Shown here piece after piece: positions 8,361 to 16,880 of a DNA stretch of 64,000 bases. The notes under the pieces are model-generated. The model was not told where the DNA came from. It saw only the letters and a program-made list of their open reading frames with translations, and did not search any database. Numbering within the stretch: position 1 is the stretch's first letter; each line of letters begins with the position of its first letter. A program made the position numbers and the translations under genes. The stretch lies in NCBI GenBank assembly GCA_052400685.1, contig JBQTGJ010000002.1; one strand, given 5' to 3'. Source of the stretch: CAZHHH01 sp052400685 (lineage in GTDB: Bacteria; Bacteroidota; Bacteroidia; Bacteroidales; Marinilabiliaceae).

Positions 8361-8822
8361 TTAAGCGGCAGTTATTTCAGTTTCAGGTTTGTCATATTTA
8401 TCACAGCATTCATCACTTTTTGAGTAATCAGCATTCTTGTTCATCCAAACCCAAAAACCATCAGGTTCACTCTGAAAATTAAAATTATTCGAAGCTGGAA
8501 CTTCCTCGCCGTAATCAGCAAAATTTAATTTAGCTTTTATCTCAAAATTTATATTGAATGCTTTTTGAATTTTAGCTAATAAATTAAAACTCATAAGTTT
8601 ATCACCAGAATACAGTTGAGATATAAAACTTGGTGATTTTTCTATTGCGCTAGCTAAATCCTTTTTCTTAAGCTTAGAACCATTTGAGTTACATTTCTCA
8701 AGTTCTTCTAGGAACTTAAACATTAATATTTGTGCATCATGTTCTAATTCCTCTTCTTCTGAATTGAAAGCAAAAATATCTTCAAACTCGGTAGATACTT
8801 TATATTTATCTTTAAATTTCAT
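8361..8822 (-). CDS. HigA-like antitoxin with HTH and chaperone-addiction-like tail
   Basis: With the start at 8822 (GGAGG sits 8 bases upstream) it has 153 residues; a longer frame to 8837 lacks this support. Residues ~50-95 form an XRE-type HTH (KKDLASAIEKSPSFISQLYS). After it comes a ~50-residue extension rich in aromatics (DGFWVWMNKNADY), which resembles the chaperone-addiction (ChAD) tails of TAC antitoxins. It overlaps the toxin gene by 11 bases. The likely role is to neutralise the upstream toxin and repress the operon. Confidence 0.75.
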   Translation of the reverse strand: MKFKDKYKVSTEFEDIFAFNSEEEELEHDAQILMFKFLEELEKCNSNGSKLKKKDLASAIEKSPSFISQLYSGDKLMSFNLLAKIQKAFNINFEIKAKLNFADYGEEVPASNNFNFQSEPDGFWVWMNKNADYSKSDECCDKYDKPETEITAA

Positions 8823-9186
8823 AATCGTAACCTCCAATTTTCTTTATAATTGCAATTTCTTTTGAAGATAAATCATCGGACTTTTTCCTTTCATGTAGAA
8901 TTGAAGTAACCACTACATGTGTCCCAGTATTAGACTTTATTTCTTTGCAGTAAATTCTATCATTTTCTTGACCTTTGAAGAATTTCATTGCAGTTACATC
9001 TTTACACTTCTTATTAATATCTTCTTTATCGTACACTTCCGTATTTCTATGGCCGTCAAGAATAATTTCCGAAATAAACTTGAATTTCTTCCGATGTCTA
9101 TTATCCTGACGTATATATTCTAAGATTTCATCTTTATTCTCGGAATCAATATAAATTGACCTTTTACCGTCTTTAGAAGAAATCAT
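8812..9186 (-). CDS. HigB/RelE-family toxin
   Basis: 124 residues from the ATG at 9186. The core motif VTAMKFFKGQENDRIYCKEI is typical of the HigB/RelE-ParE ribonuclease toxin fold, which cuts mRNA on the ribosome. A GTG at 9207 would extend it by seven residues but falls within the promoter-like TACATTTG box, so 9186 is preferred. It is the first gene of the toxin-antitoxin-chaperone operon. The operon sits in a cassette-like unit running from GTTGTATGC (9502) to GCATACAAC (7755-7763). Confidence 0.75.
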   Translation of the reverse strand: MISSKDGKRSIYIDSENKDEILEYIRQDNRHRKKFKFISEIILDGHRNTEVYDKEDINKKCKDVTAMKFFKGQENDRIYCKEIKSNTGTHVVVTSILHERKKSDDLSSKEIAIIKKIGGYDYEI

Positions 9187-9206
9187 ATGTTCGCATTTTC
9201 TGGCCA

Positions 9207-9246
9207 CAAATGTATACTAATATAACGAAAAATATCAACAATTGTT
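9207..9246 (-). promoter_or_regulatory. Promoter and palindromic operator candidate of the TAC operon
   Basis: On the minus strand TACATTTG (9214-9207) fits the Bacteroidetes -7 consensus TAnnTTTG, with a TTG about 21 bases upstream. The perfect 10-bp palindrome AACAATTGTT (9237-9246) overlaps that upstream box, a natural site for HigA-type autorepression. Transcription would begin about 15-20 bases before the toxin ATG. Confidence 0.5.
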
Positions 9247-9493
9247 ATGAAATATTAACCAATAGCTTAATTTTTATCGTCGATTTATAAAATAGTTCTA
9301 TTATCAACTCCATAAATTGGATAGTGATTAACCAAATGTATAGGATTAATATGTTTCTTTAAAATTATATCCAAAAAATGAATTAACAATATATTGTTTG
9401 AGGGTATTGTCAATTAAGTATTTTTTTAACGAGTTGGACTTATCCTTTAGAAGTCATGACAAAACGCTTAAAGCTACTACTATGCCAAGGCTT
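9247..9493. other. AT-rich cassette leader without a gene
   Basis: The space between the TAC promoter and the cassette start is strongly AT-rich. Short frames show no known protein. Nothing else was seen. Confidence 0.5.
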
Positions 9494-9502
9494 GCATACA
9501 AC

Positions 9503-9660
9503 GCCCTCCATAACGCCATTATCATTTACACCCCTCAAAGCGTTATTGTATTTATATTGTCTTTTACCGGTAATATCCGGAAAAACAGACAGTGAATTTA
9601 CTAAATCGCTGATATCTATCAAACAAGTTGAACAGAATCAGCCCCCATGTTTAGATGGGG
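9503..9660. repeat. Left end of attC-associated repeat element
   Basis: Shares GCCATTATCATTTA, TTTATATTGTCTTTT and TCCGGAAAAACAGAC with copies at 5625, 46510, 49561 and 56310. It ends in the short hairpin CCCCCATGTTTAGATGGGGG. It abuts the TAC cassette core GCATACAAC on its left and leads into the 21-nt array on its right. No matching right end is adjacent. Confidence 0.8.
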
Positions 9661-9704
9661 GCCATGGTGTAATGAGACCTTCTCTGCGTGGGGCGAAGCG
9701 TTCG

Positions 9705-9998
9705 CCCCAAGGGGCGAGCCATGCGCCCCATGGGGATGATCATGCGCCCCATGGGGAGAACCTTGCGCCCCTTGGGGATGATCATGCGCCCCTTGGGGAG
9801 AGCCTTGCGCCCCTTGGGGATGGTCGTGCGCCCCTTGGGGAGAGCCATGCGCCCCTTGGGGATGATCGTGCGCCCCTTGAGGAGAGCCTTGCGCCCCTTG
9901 GGGAGAGTCGTGCGGCACTTGTGCAGAGTGATCCGGCACTTGTGCTGAGTCGTGCGGCACTTGTGCAGAATCATGCGGCACTTGTGCAGAATCGTGCG
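9705..9998. repeat. 21-nt palindromic minisatellite, array 1 (~14 units)
   Basis: Units of exactly 21 nt: a 10-nt palindrome plus an 11-nt spacer ending in GCG or CCG. The first ~10 units carry CCCCTTGGGG, CCCCATGGGG or CCCCAAGGGG; the last four carry GCACTTGTGC. Spacers often alternate between ATGATCATGCG and AGAGCCTTGCG, giving a 42-nt higher-order pattern. Because 21 is a multiple of three and no stop occurs in the unit, all frames stay open on both strands. The translations are low-complexity and not credible proteins. Confidence 0.9.
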
Positions 9999-10004
9999 CC
10001 TTGG

Positions 10005-10255
10005 GTAGTGCGATGCCCTGTGCTAATGACACAAGACTTTCAGCCTTGATATATGCGTGCAAAAAAAAACCCTCTTCTACGTTGTGCGGATTCTTAAAAT
10101 GGATATTTGCGGGAGTCAGCTCATATTTTACGCGCGGTGTAAATTTTGAATCTGAGGCTTTATGGCTTAAACCTTCTGCGCTGGCGTGGAATGCAGACTG
10201 TGTTTCAGAGGCGGCACAGATTACAAATCGCCGCCAGCAAGGGGATATTTATTAT
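10005..10255. repeat. Dispersed repeat F, copy 1
   Basis: Matches segments at about 57640-57965 and 57965-58325, and partly 11275-11370. Shared words include GATGCCCTGTGCT, AAGACTTTCAGCCTTGATAT and AATTTTGAATCTGAGGCTTT. It follows the 21-nt array directly and ends at the stop of the glutaminyl cyclase gene. It has no convincing gene and is probably a relic of a mobile or duplicated sequence. Confidence 0.7.
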
Positions 10256-10257
10256 CA

Positions 10258-11076
10258 TCATTCATCAATCTGCAATTCATATATTTCAGGCCATAGCTTA
10301 CCTGTCACAAAAATATGGTTAGCAATCGAATCATAAGCAATGCCATTCATTTCCAACGAACCTAAATATATATTCTTTGCTTCGGATGCCAATGAGCTCA
10401 AATCAAGTTTTCCAACAACTTTACCATCTGTCGGGTCTATTTTGACAATTGTATTCGTAGTCCAGATGTTAGCAAAAATGTAACCTTTAATATATTCCAA
10501 TTCATTCAAATAATCTTTAGCATACCCGTTTTCGGTCACAGAAATCGTCTTAACCGGTTGAAGCGTAACCGGATTTAAATATGTTAACACATTAGTTCCA
10601 TCACTCATTATAAGGTTTGTCCCGTCAGTAGTGAGCCCCCAGCCTTCCTTATTTGAAAATGTAAATTCGTTAAGTTTTTTAAAAGTTGTGGCATCATAAA
10701 CAAAACCGATTTTAGCCTTATAGGTAAGTTGAAATACCTTACCATTTAAAAAAGTAATTCCTTCACCAAAATATTTAAACCGGTCAATTTCTACTTTCGT
10801 ATCTATTTTCCCTGTTTCGAGGTCAACAACCCCAAATAATGATCGTGTCTGAGGTAAACTTCCGGTTGCTCCGGTACTTTCGTATAATTTACTGTTATGT
10901 ATAAGAAACCCTTCGGTAAATGAGTTTGTATCATGCGGATAAGAATTAATGTAAACATAATCTATTATGGGGATGGATTCAGCTGCTGAACTGGTATATA
11001 CCGTCTGGGCTCTTCGTCCACTGCAACCAGGTATTGAAACAGCAATCAAAAATATTGAAATCAGTTTTAAAATCAT
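10258..11076 (-). CDS. Glutaminyl-peptide cyclotransferase (plant/bacterial type), lipoprotein
   Basis: 272 residues. A lipoprotein signal ends at IPGCSG (Cys ~18), so it is probably anchored in the periplasm or outer membrane. The body is a five-bladed propeller-type glutamine cyclotransferase, with motifs FTEGF, YESTGATG, YFGEGITFLNGK and LNELEYIKGYIFANIW. The family cyclises N-terminal Gln to pyroglutamate. In Bacteroidetes, proteins exported by the Sec route often carry an N-terminal Gln after signal cleavage, which may be its substrate pool. Length is normal for the family. Confidence 0.88.
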   Translation of the reverse strand: MILKLISIFLIAVSIPGCSGRRAQTVYTSSAAESIPIIDYVYINSYPHDTNSFTEGFLIHNSKLYESTGATGSLPQTRSLFGVVDLETGKIDTKVEIDRFKYFGEGITFLNGKVFQLTYKAKIGFVYDATTFKKLNEFTFSNKEGWGLTTDGTNLIMSDGTNVLTYLNPVTLQPVKTISVTENGYAKDYLNELEYIKGYIFANIWTTNTIVKIDPTDGKVVGKLDLSSLASEAKNIYLGSLEMNGIAYDSIANHIFVTGKLWPEIYELQIDE

Positions 11077-11715
11077 TTGTTTAAAATTCAGAGGTTAGTG
11101 ATGCTTCTTTCAATAGCCGGGAACTGGTCCATAACGTTTTTTGCAGCCGATTATTGAATTTATATTGCCTCCTGGTGGTTTCCGGAAAAGCAAACGATGA
11201 AATTACTAATTCTCTGATATTTTTTCAAATAGGATGAACAGAAATTGCGAATGGTTGAATGGAGGGGCGTTTTTAAAAGCCCTCTTCTGCATTGTGCGGG
11301 TTCTTAAAATGGTTATTTACGGGAGTGAGCTCATATTTTGCGGGCGGTGTAAATTTTGAATCTGAACCACTCTTTCAGGCCCCCGGATTTTCCTGCAAAT
11401 ACTATTTAAAATAAGCAGTGTTAGTAAACCTATGAGTAAAAACAGCCGAATGCCAGAATGTCCATTCTGTGTATAAACAGAAAAACAACTGACATTAAGT
11501 CCATAACAGACTGTTGTAATTATACCGTAATGAAGTTCAACCCGTGGTAATGGCCGCGGTGTGGAGGATGGGCATGGTTCTTGTGTGATTTTTGACAGGT
11601 TTAAACATCCCCCCAATCAGATAAAGCAATCAGGCTTTAGAAGCTTAGCCCCCGGGACAATTACTTATGGACGGCCGTGACCATTAGTTCACGCCTTTTA
11701 CTGATGCAATAAACT
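11077..11715. other. Intergenic repeat graveyard
   Basis: No gene. It holds diverged copies of the element left end (about 11135-11265, with TTTATATTGCC and TTTCCGGAAAA), of repeat F (about 11275-11370) and of the element right end (about 11475-11575, with GTTCAACCCGTGGTAATGG). All are degenerate compared with the other copies. Confidence 0.6.
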
Positions 11716-12435
11716 ATGCCAAATATTTGGATTTTTTTGATAATAATATTTTCGAGCCTGATAAAAGGGATTACCGGTTTCGGCTTTGCACTCGTTTCAT
11801 TTCCCTTGTTACTTATCTGGTACGCCCCCAAAGAGATCATCCCGGTTTTGATGATCTGTAATCTGATTGCTTCAATATTGATTGTCGTGCAAAAAAAAGA
11901 GCATAAATTACTCGACAGGCAATCGTATTATTTAATCGGCGCAGGCGGTTTGTTTACTATTGCCGGGGTTATTGCTTTAAGTTCCACCGATGGGAAATGG
12001 CTGGTACGACTTTCGGGAATCCTTTTTATTGTTCTAACAATCTATTCGTTGGTCAGAAAAATGCCCGAAAACAGAAGTATGCGGAATCGGGCTTATGTGT
12101 ATGCAGGCGCATTTATAGGATTTCTAACCGGAGCTGTATCGGTCAGCGGACCGCCATTGGCTCTTTTCCTGAACAGGGCAAACATCAGCAACCGTAAGTT
12201 CCGTGAAATATTTGCTGCCTTTAGCGTTGTTACCTCTGTAATAGCAATATTCGGATATTCCCAAACCGACATGATCACGTTGCAAACGCTAAAAACATCG
12301 TTAATCTTTGTGCCAATATTGCTGGCAGGTACCGTTTTCGGGAAAAAGCTGAATACGGTTATGCCCATTAAAAGATTCAAAACCATTAACATCGTTTTGA
12401 CGCTGATAGCAAGTATCATGCTAATAATCCATTAA
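11716..12435 (+). CDS. TauE/SafE-family (TSUP) membrane permease
   Basis: 239 residues with about eight hydrophobic helices. The first carries IKGITGFGFALVSFPLLL, typical of the sulfite exporter TauE/SafE family, and a second repeat has GFLTGAVSVSGPPLALF. The family exports sulfur-containing or small organic anions; the substrate here is unknown. It is the only plus-strand gene between the repeats and the alginate locus. A diverged fragment of the same gene lies at 58482-58690 next to copies of the same dispersed repeats. Confidence 0.85.
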   Translation: MPNIWIFLIIIFSSLIKGITGFGFALVSFPLLLIWYAPKEIIPVLMICNLIASILIVVQKKEHKLLDRQSYYLIGAGGLFTIAGVIALSSTDGKWLVRLSGILFIVLTIYSLVRKMPENRSMRNRAYVYAGAFIGFLTGAVSVSGPPLALFLNRANISNRKFREIFAAFSVVTSVIAIFGYSQTDMITLQTLKTSLIFVPILLAGTVFGKKLNTVMPIKRFKTINIVLTLIASIMLIIH

Positions 12436-12647
12436 TCCGCACTGTCTGTGAATTAATGTCATTGCAGTGAAGTCTGTTGACAAAAAAGAAGGAGAAAGCA
12501 AAGTGATGTATCTGACAAAATCCCTGATGCACTTTTAATCGGCCGGGACAATATTTTTATCACTTCTCTCACTCCTTTTATCTTGTCAGGGATCTAAACA
12601 TTCGCCTCAAAGAGTCACCCTCACAATGCGAAAGTTATTATTCAGGC

Positions 12648-13517
12648 TTAGTAATCCTTTTTGTCCTTCGCAACCGGTTTATGCGTTTTCAGCCATTTCT
12701 GTCCTTCCTTTGTAAGAAAAAAATCCATCCACAGGTAATACATTTTCTTGCCTTCGCCCACCGTAACCCCGTGAGCAGAGCCAAGGGGAATATGCAACAA
12801 CGAATAAGCTTTTAGTTCGGCAGAAGCGCCATCGGCATGAACCACAATATCGTTGTCGGATAATCCCAGGAACAATTGATCAAGCATGCCATGCTCGTGC
12901 GCACCCACCTCATCAGGTCCCGGTGCTTCAACGGTACCCAGCGATACACGGGGAATAATATCGGCGGGCAGAACGGTCCGACTGACGGTATTGGGACTCT
13001 TTATTTTCTCGGTATAAGGTTCACAATCCTCAAATTTGGTAAAGAAGACATCGTATTTATTTCCAGCCGGGAAAGCCGCCATATCCAGAAGATCCTGCTC
13101 AGACAGCTTTTTTCTGAACCGGACAAAATGCAACACCTCGCCATCGGGAACTTCAAGTTGTACATTTTTACAGGCCAAAGGAATGGCAATTGATTCGGGC
13201 ACAATATTAAACACTAAAGTATCGGCTTTCAGTTGCGCGTCCCCTTTTATGAAAACCAACATGTCAACATTTTCATTTGAAAACTGAAAATTTTTAACGA
13301 TGGGCCCCACAAAGGCGTAGTGTTCAATTTTGGTGTCTGCAATTTCGCCGGGCAATAACTCCTCTTTAAAAACCGACTGCCCATCAGGCAACACCATCTG
13401 CATCTCCTGCACAATTATTTCCGGCGCTTTTGAACAGGAAGTCGTTAGCCCCGCCACGATTATCAGGCATAAAATGGCACTATTTATATGCTTAAACGAA
13501 AATTCAGATCTTTTCAT
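12648..13517 (-). CDS. Cupin-domain lipoprotein of the alginate locus
   Basis: 289 residues. The lipobox Cys is near residue 28 (TTSCSK). The C-terminal half has a cupin core: AHEHGMLDQLFLGL supplies metal-ligand His residues, followed by HIPLGSAHGVTV. The N-terminal half has a second beta-barrel-like stretch, so it may be a bicupin. It is the last gene of the minus-strand alginate cluster, behind the PL6 lyase, and a role in handling uronates in the periplasm is plausible but unproven. Two copies of repeat D fill its leader. Confidence 0.7.
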   Translation of the reverse strand: MKRSEFSFKHINSAILCLIIVAGLTTSCSKAPEIIVQEMQMVLPDGQSVFKEELLPGEIADTKIEHYAFVGPIVKNFQFSNENVDMLVFIKGDAQLKADTLVFNIVPESIAIPLACKNVQLEVPDGEVLHFVRFRKKLSEQDLLDMAAFPAGNKYDVFFTKFEDCEPYTEKIKSPNTVSRTVLPADIIPRVSLGTVEAPGPDEVGAHEHGMLDQLFLGLSDNDIVVHADGASAELKAYSLLHIPLGSAHGVTVGEGKKMYYLWMDFFLTKEGQKWLKTHKPVAKDKKDY

Positions 13518-13524
13518 ATGGTTA

Positions 13525-13730
13525 TATTTTGTTTTTCAGTTGTCATATGGAACTCGCCGGAATTAATCATACTTCTGTGTGTGAATCAATTCCCACGGCT
13601 CGTTTCATATGTTTATAATTTGTTTGTTTTGGTCATATGGTACTCGCCAACATAATCATCTTCCGCTGTGAGAATTAAAAATCAGTGAAGCTAAACCTTA
13701 CTCATGGCTCGTTTCAGATCCTCACATTTA
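13525..13730. repeat. Repeat D, two tandem copies
   Basis: Two ~105-bp units containing CATATGGAACTCGCC (or TACTCGCC), an ATAATCAT word, TGTGAATCAATT-like sequence and GGCTCGTTTCAT. Related copies are at 18840-18935, 36255-36360 and 61475-61580, with a part at about 17985-18015. All have the same orientation, and each lies within about 320 bp upstream of a minus-strand polysaccharide gene. A leader-borne regulatory or REP-like role is possible. Confidence 0.75.
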
Positions 13731-13734
13731 AATG

Positions 13735-16050
13735 TTAATACATCAACTTCAATTCGATATTTTCCTGGACAACAATTTTTCCCGAATTCATAATCTCATT
13801 ACCTGAATGCCTGTTATTCTTGGCCCCCCACAGCAGTGCCACCAGTTTAACCGGATTATTTTTAAAAATATTATCCGAAATACCGACATTCATAATTCCA
13901 AGGGTATTGAGTAAAATCTTGTTTTCTTCTTTGGCGCCACAATTGGTAAAAACACAATTTGTTACCTTCAGATTTCCACCAATGGTCGACTCGTCATAAC
14001 CGCCCCGGTAGTAATCCACCACATTGGCACCAACGCTTGTAAACAGACAACTGTCAATGGTCAGAAATTCGACATTATAATTACCATTATCGTCCGTTTC
14101 CTGTGATAATTCAATTCCGTTATCACAATTTCCGATTGTGCAACCTTCAAAAGAGATGCTGTCCGAAAATGACTCTTTGTATGCTTTCAGCACGTATTTA
14201 AAACTGTTGATCCGACAATCTTCAACTTTTAGATTGTACAAAGCCGACATGTTTTCTTTTAGTGTAGCAAAGGCGAAGTTGGCCCGATTTCCTTCCAGTG
14301 AAATATTTTTCAGATTCAGATTTCCATTGGGGTTCATCTCAAACAGAGGGGATTTTTCATTACCCGAAAACACCAGTGTTACTTCACCCTGGCCGTTAGC
14401 GGATTTTAAACTTATCTGTTTATCTATTTTTATGGATGCGGCAACAACGTATTTTCCAGCCGCCAGCTCAATGATGTCACCGGAAGCCGCATCGTTTATT
14501 ATTTTCAATAAATCATCATCTTCCGTCACTTTAAAGAGCTTAGCGTCATGTTCTATAGTCTCTGTTGAAAACCAACCTGCCCCATATTTGCCCGCATCCG
14601 TAATATCAGCATTTTCACCCGGCGTGCCACAAATTGCTCCTATAATATCATTCTCCTGCCTGCTGTTACCAAAAAGGCCGGTGGTAATGGATTCAAATTC
14701 AAACCCGTTGTATGCAGGCACTTCACACACATTAGATGAAGGCACAAAAAGGAAGTTGTTAATTTTGGTCATGGAGAAATCGCAATATTCAAAAACATTT
14801 TTCTTTTCACCAACCCATCCGTTATAATTAATAAGATTGCTTTCAAACGTTACGCCATCTATTTTGTCGTAAGCCACAATGGGCGGGAAAGTCTCTTCTG
14901 CATTGTAAACAATGTTGTTGGCAATCACCGTTCGCACTGCCCGGGCTGATCTGATTTCAGAAGCAGGTAGCACCTCGGCCTGTTCTAAATTGGCCCCCAC
15001 ACCAAAATGCCAGGGCGATTTACAATCGACCCATGTATTATAGGCAACAACCACATCCGTCACCCGGTTGTAACGATTAAGAGGCGACCTGGGAATACCA
15101 TTCATGATGGCCAAAGGCGCTCTGAAATTATTCCCTTTCAGGTTATAGAAATAATTGTTTATCACCCAGTGCCCGGTGTTAACGATGCGAATCCCCCCCA
15201 TGTTATCCGAATGATCGTCTCCGATAAAAATGTTGCCATCAATTAAACAATAGTTGCCATGGCGCATCACCAAAGAGCCTTCGCACTTATAAAAAATATT
15301 ATTTCGAAATTCGTTATAATTTGTTTTGCTGGAAATTATTTCCACCTCGCCATTGCAGCGGTCGAACAAATTATTGGCAACGAAGGTATGACTTGGCGAC
15401 ATAGATGTGTCACTATCGCCAATTTGCACGGTTTCGGCGTGAGGACCCCCTTTTCTGGGGCGTGGTCCAAAATGATTATTTACAATGCGGTGGTAATTTT
15501 TTATACTCTCATTACCTTTTATTTGAACACGGACTGTTGGCCCTGAGTTTGACTTTCCTATGATATTACAATTGCTCAGTTCGTTATGCCTGCCCCAAAA
15601 TTCCACCCAGTGATCTTGCCGGTCGCGTTGTGGCTGGTTAAAGTTTTCGATAACGCAATTGGTAAAGGTGCAATGATTGGCAACTTCCTTTCCCAATCGA
15701 AATTCAACTACAGCGTTATTTGGTGTATACCCATTTCTAAAATACAATCCACTCATCACGATATGGTCACCCCCAAACTTAACGTATGACTGACCTTCAA
15801 TAAAGACTTTCCCGGCAGTTTCGGCCCTCACCACAATGGGCTTTTCTTTGGTTCCACTGCTGGTAAATTCAATTTTCACATCGTTCCATGTTCCATTTTT
15901 CAGGACAATTTCGTCACCCGCAGCAGCGTCGGCTATAGCTGTTTGAAGCTCTGCATTGTTCTGCACCATAATCTGATTGGTACGCCCCGGTGTTGTACAT
16001 GCAAAAAGTATGAAAGGCAATACTATGAAGAAAAAAAAATTTCTATGCAT
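13735..16050 (-). CDS. Polysaccharide lyase family 6 (alginate lyase)
   Basis: 771 residues. A lipoprotein signal ends at LFACTT (Cys ~18). A long right-handed parallel beta-helix follows. The N-terminal catalytic half shows NGEVEIISSKTNYNEFRNN, which supplies the Ca2+-binding Glu and catalytic Lys, and SLVMRHGNYC, which supplies the catalytic Arg of PL6. The second half is another beta-helix, as in two-domain PL6 enzymes. The family cleaves alginate by beta-elimination. The surrounding PL17, KDG kinase and KdgF-like genes make alginate far likelier than chondroitin as the substrate. Confidence 0.88.
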   Translation of the reverse strand: MHRNFFFFIVLPFILFACTTPGRTNQIMVQNNAELQTAIADAAAGDEIVLKNGTWNDVKIEFTSSGTKEKPIVVRAETAGKVFIEGQSYVKFGGDHIVMSGLYFRNGYTPNNAVVEFRLGKEVANHCTFTNCVIENFNQPQRDRQDHWVEFWGRHNELSNCNIIGKSNSGPTVRVQIKGNESIKNYHRIVNNHFGPRPRKGGPHAETVQIGDSDTSMSPSHTFVANNLFDRCNGEVEIISSKTNYNEFRNNIFYKCEGSLVMRHGNYCLIDGNIFIGDDHSDNMGGIRIVNTGHWVINNYFYNLKGNNFRAPLAIMNGIPRSPLNRYNRVTDVVVAYNTWVDCKSPWHFGVGANLEQAEVLPASEIRSARAVRTVIANNIVYNAEETFPPIVAYDKIDGVTFESNLINYNGWVGEKKNVFEYCDFSMTKINNFLFVPSSNVCEVPAYNGFEFESITTGLFGNSRQENDIIGAICGTPGENADITDAGKYGAGWFSTETIEHDAKLFKVTEDDDLLKIINDAASGDIIELAAGKYVVAASIKIDKQISLKSANGQGEVTLVFSGNEKSPLFEMNPNGNLNLKNISLEGNRANFAFATLKENMSALYNLKVEDCRINSFKYVLKAYKESFSDSISFEGCTIGNCDNGIELSQETDDNGNYNVEFLTIDSCLFTSVGANVVDYYRGGYDESTIGGNLKVTNCVFTNCGAKEENKILLNTLGIMNVGISDNIFKNNPVKLVALLWGAKNNRHSGNEIMNSGKIVVQENIELKLMY

Positions 16051-16077
16051 TGGAATTTAGTTTTTATAAGCTTATTT

Positions 16078-16740
16078 AGTGTTTGTCTATAAAGTCAACT
16101 ACTTCGTTATGCTTGTCATAAAAACAGTCATTTACGAAAAGTAAACTCCTTGATTTTTATGACGTCGCGAGCCTCGTATTTGAACTTTATATTTCAAACA
16201 CTTAATTTATGGACAGGATCTATTTCTTGTTTGTCTATAAAGTCAACTACTTCGTTATGCTTGTCATAAAAACAGTCATTTACGAAAAGTAAACTGACTT
16301 CGTCTTCTTCCTCCTTGTAAAGCATAATCAAAGCATTTATGAGATAAATCCACAACAACAGCCACAATAACAACTTTGCTTCTGCCTTTACTTCGTTCGT
16401 CAGTCCCTTGATTTTTATGACGTCGCAAGCCTTGAATTTGAACTTTATATTTCAAACACTTAATTTATGGACAGGATCTATTTCTTGTTTGTCTATAAAG
16501 TCAACTACTTCGTTATGCTTGTCATAAAAACAGTCATTTACGAAAAGTAAACTGACTTTGTCTCCTTCCTCCTTGTAAAGCATAATCAAAGCATTTATGA
16601 GATAAATCCACAACAACAGCCACAATAACAACTTTGCTTCTGCCTTTACTTCGTTCGTCAGTCCCTTGATTTTTATGACGTCGCGAGCCTCGTATTTGAA
16701 CTTTATATTTTAAACACTTAGTTTATGGACAGGCACTATT
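16078..16740. repeat. Repeat E, tandem array (~2.5 units of ~260 bp)
   Basis: The phrase GTTTGTCTATAAAGTCAACT begins a unit at about 16082, 16228 and 16488. Units end with TTATGGACAGG. The first unit lacks an internal ~110 bp present in the other two. Inside each lies a hairpin GTCATTTACGAAAAGTAAAC. An inverted single copy is at 58335-58480. No gene is present. It separates PL6 from the KDG kinase gene. Confidence 0.85.
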
Positions 16741-16880
16741 TAAACTGATCGGTAATATGCAGATAGTGCGTAAAGGGGGGAGAAAAAAGGTAAAAGGGTA
16801 AAGGCAACAAACACTTTGCCTACTTATTTACTTTAAACTTTCTTCCTCCTCTTCACTATTCACTTCCTACTTCAAACTTT
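16741..16880. other. Intergenic, nothing identified
   Basis: A low-complexity A/G-rich stretch (AAAGGTAAAAGGGTAAAGG) followed by pyrimidine-rich sequence. No gene or clear hairpin. Confidence 0.4.

Noticed and set aside
9705..9998. CRISPR array
   Set aside because: Units are contiguous at 21 nt with near-identical 11-nt spacers; there are no unique spacers of normal length and no cas genes.
9619..10062. Long open frames on both strands across the first 21-nt array
   Set aside because: The unit length is a multiple of three and contains no stop in any frame, so every frame is open by arithmetic; the products are low-complexity and the paired substitutions track DNA structure rather than amino acids.
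14138..14827. 229-residue plus-strand frame
   Set aside because: It is antisense to the PL6 lyase gene, which has clear catalytic motifs; the plus frame has no recognisable domain.
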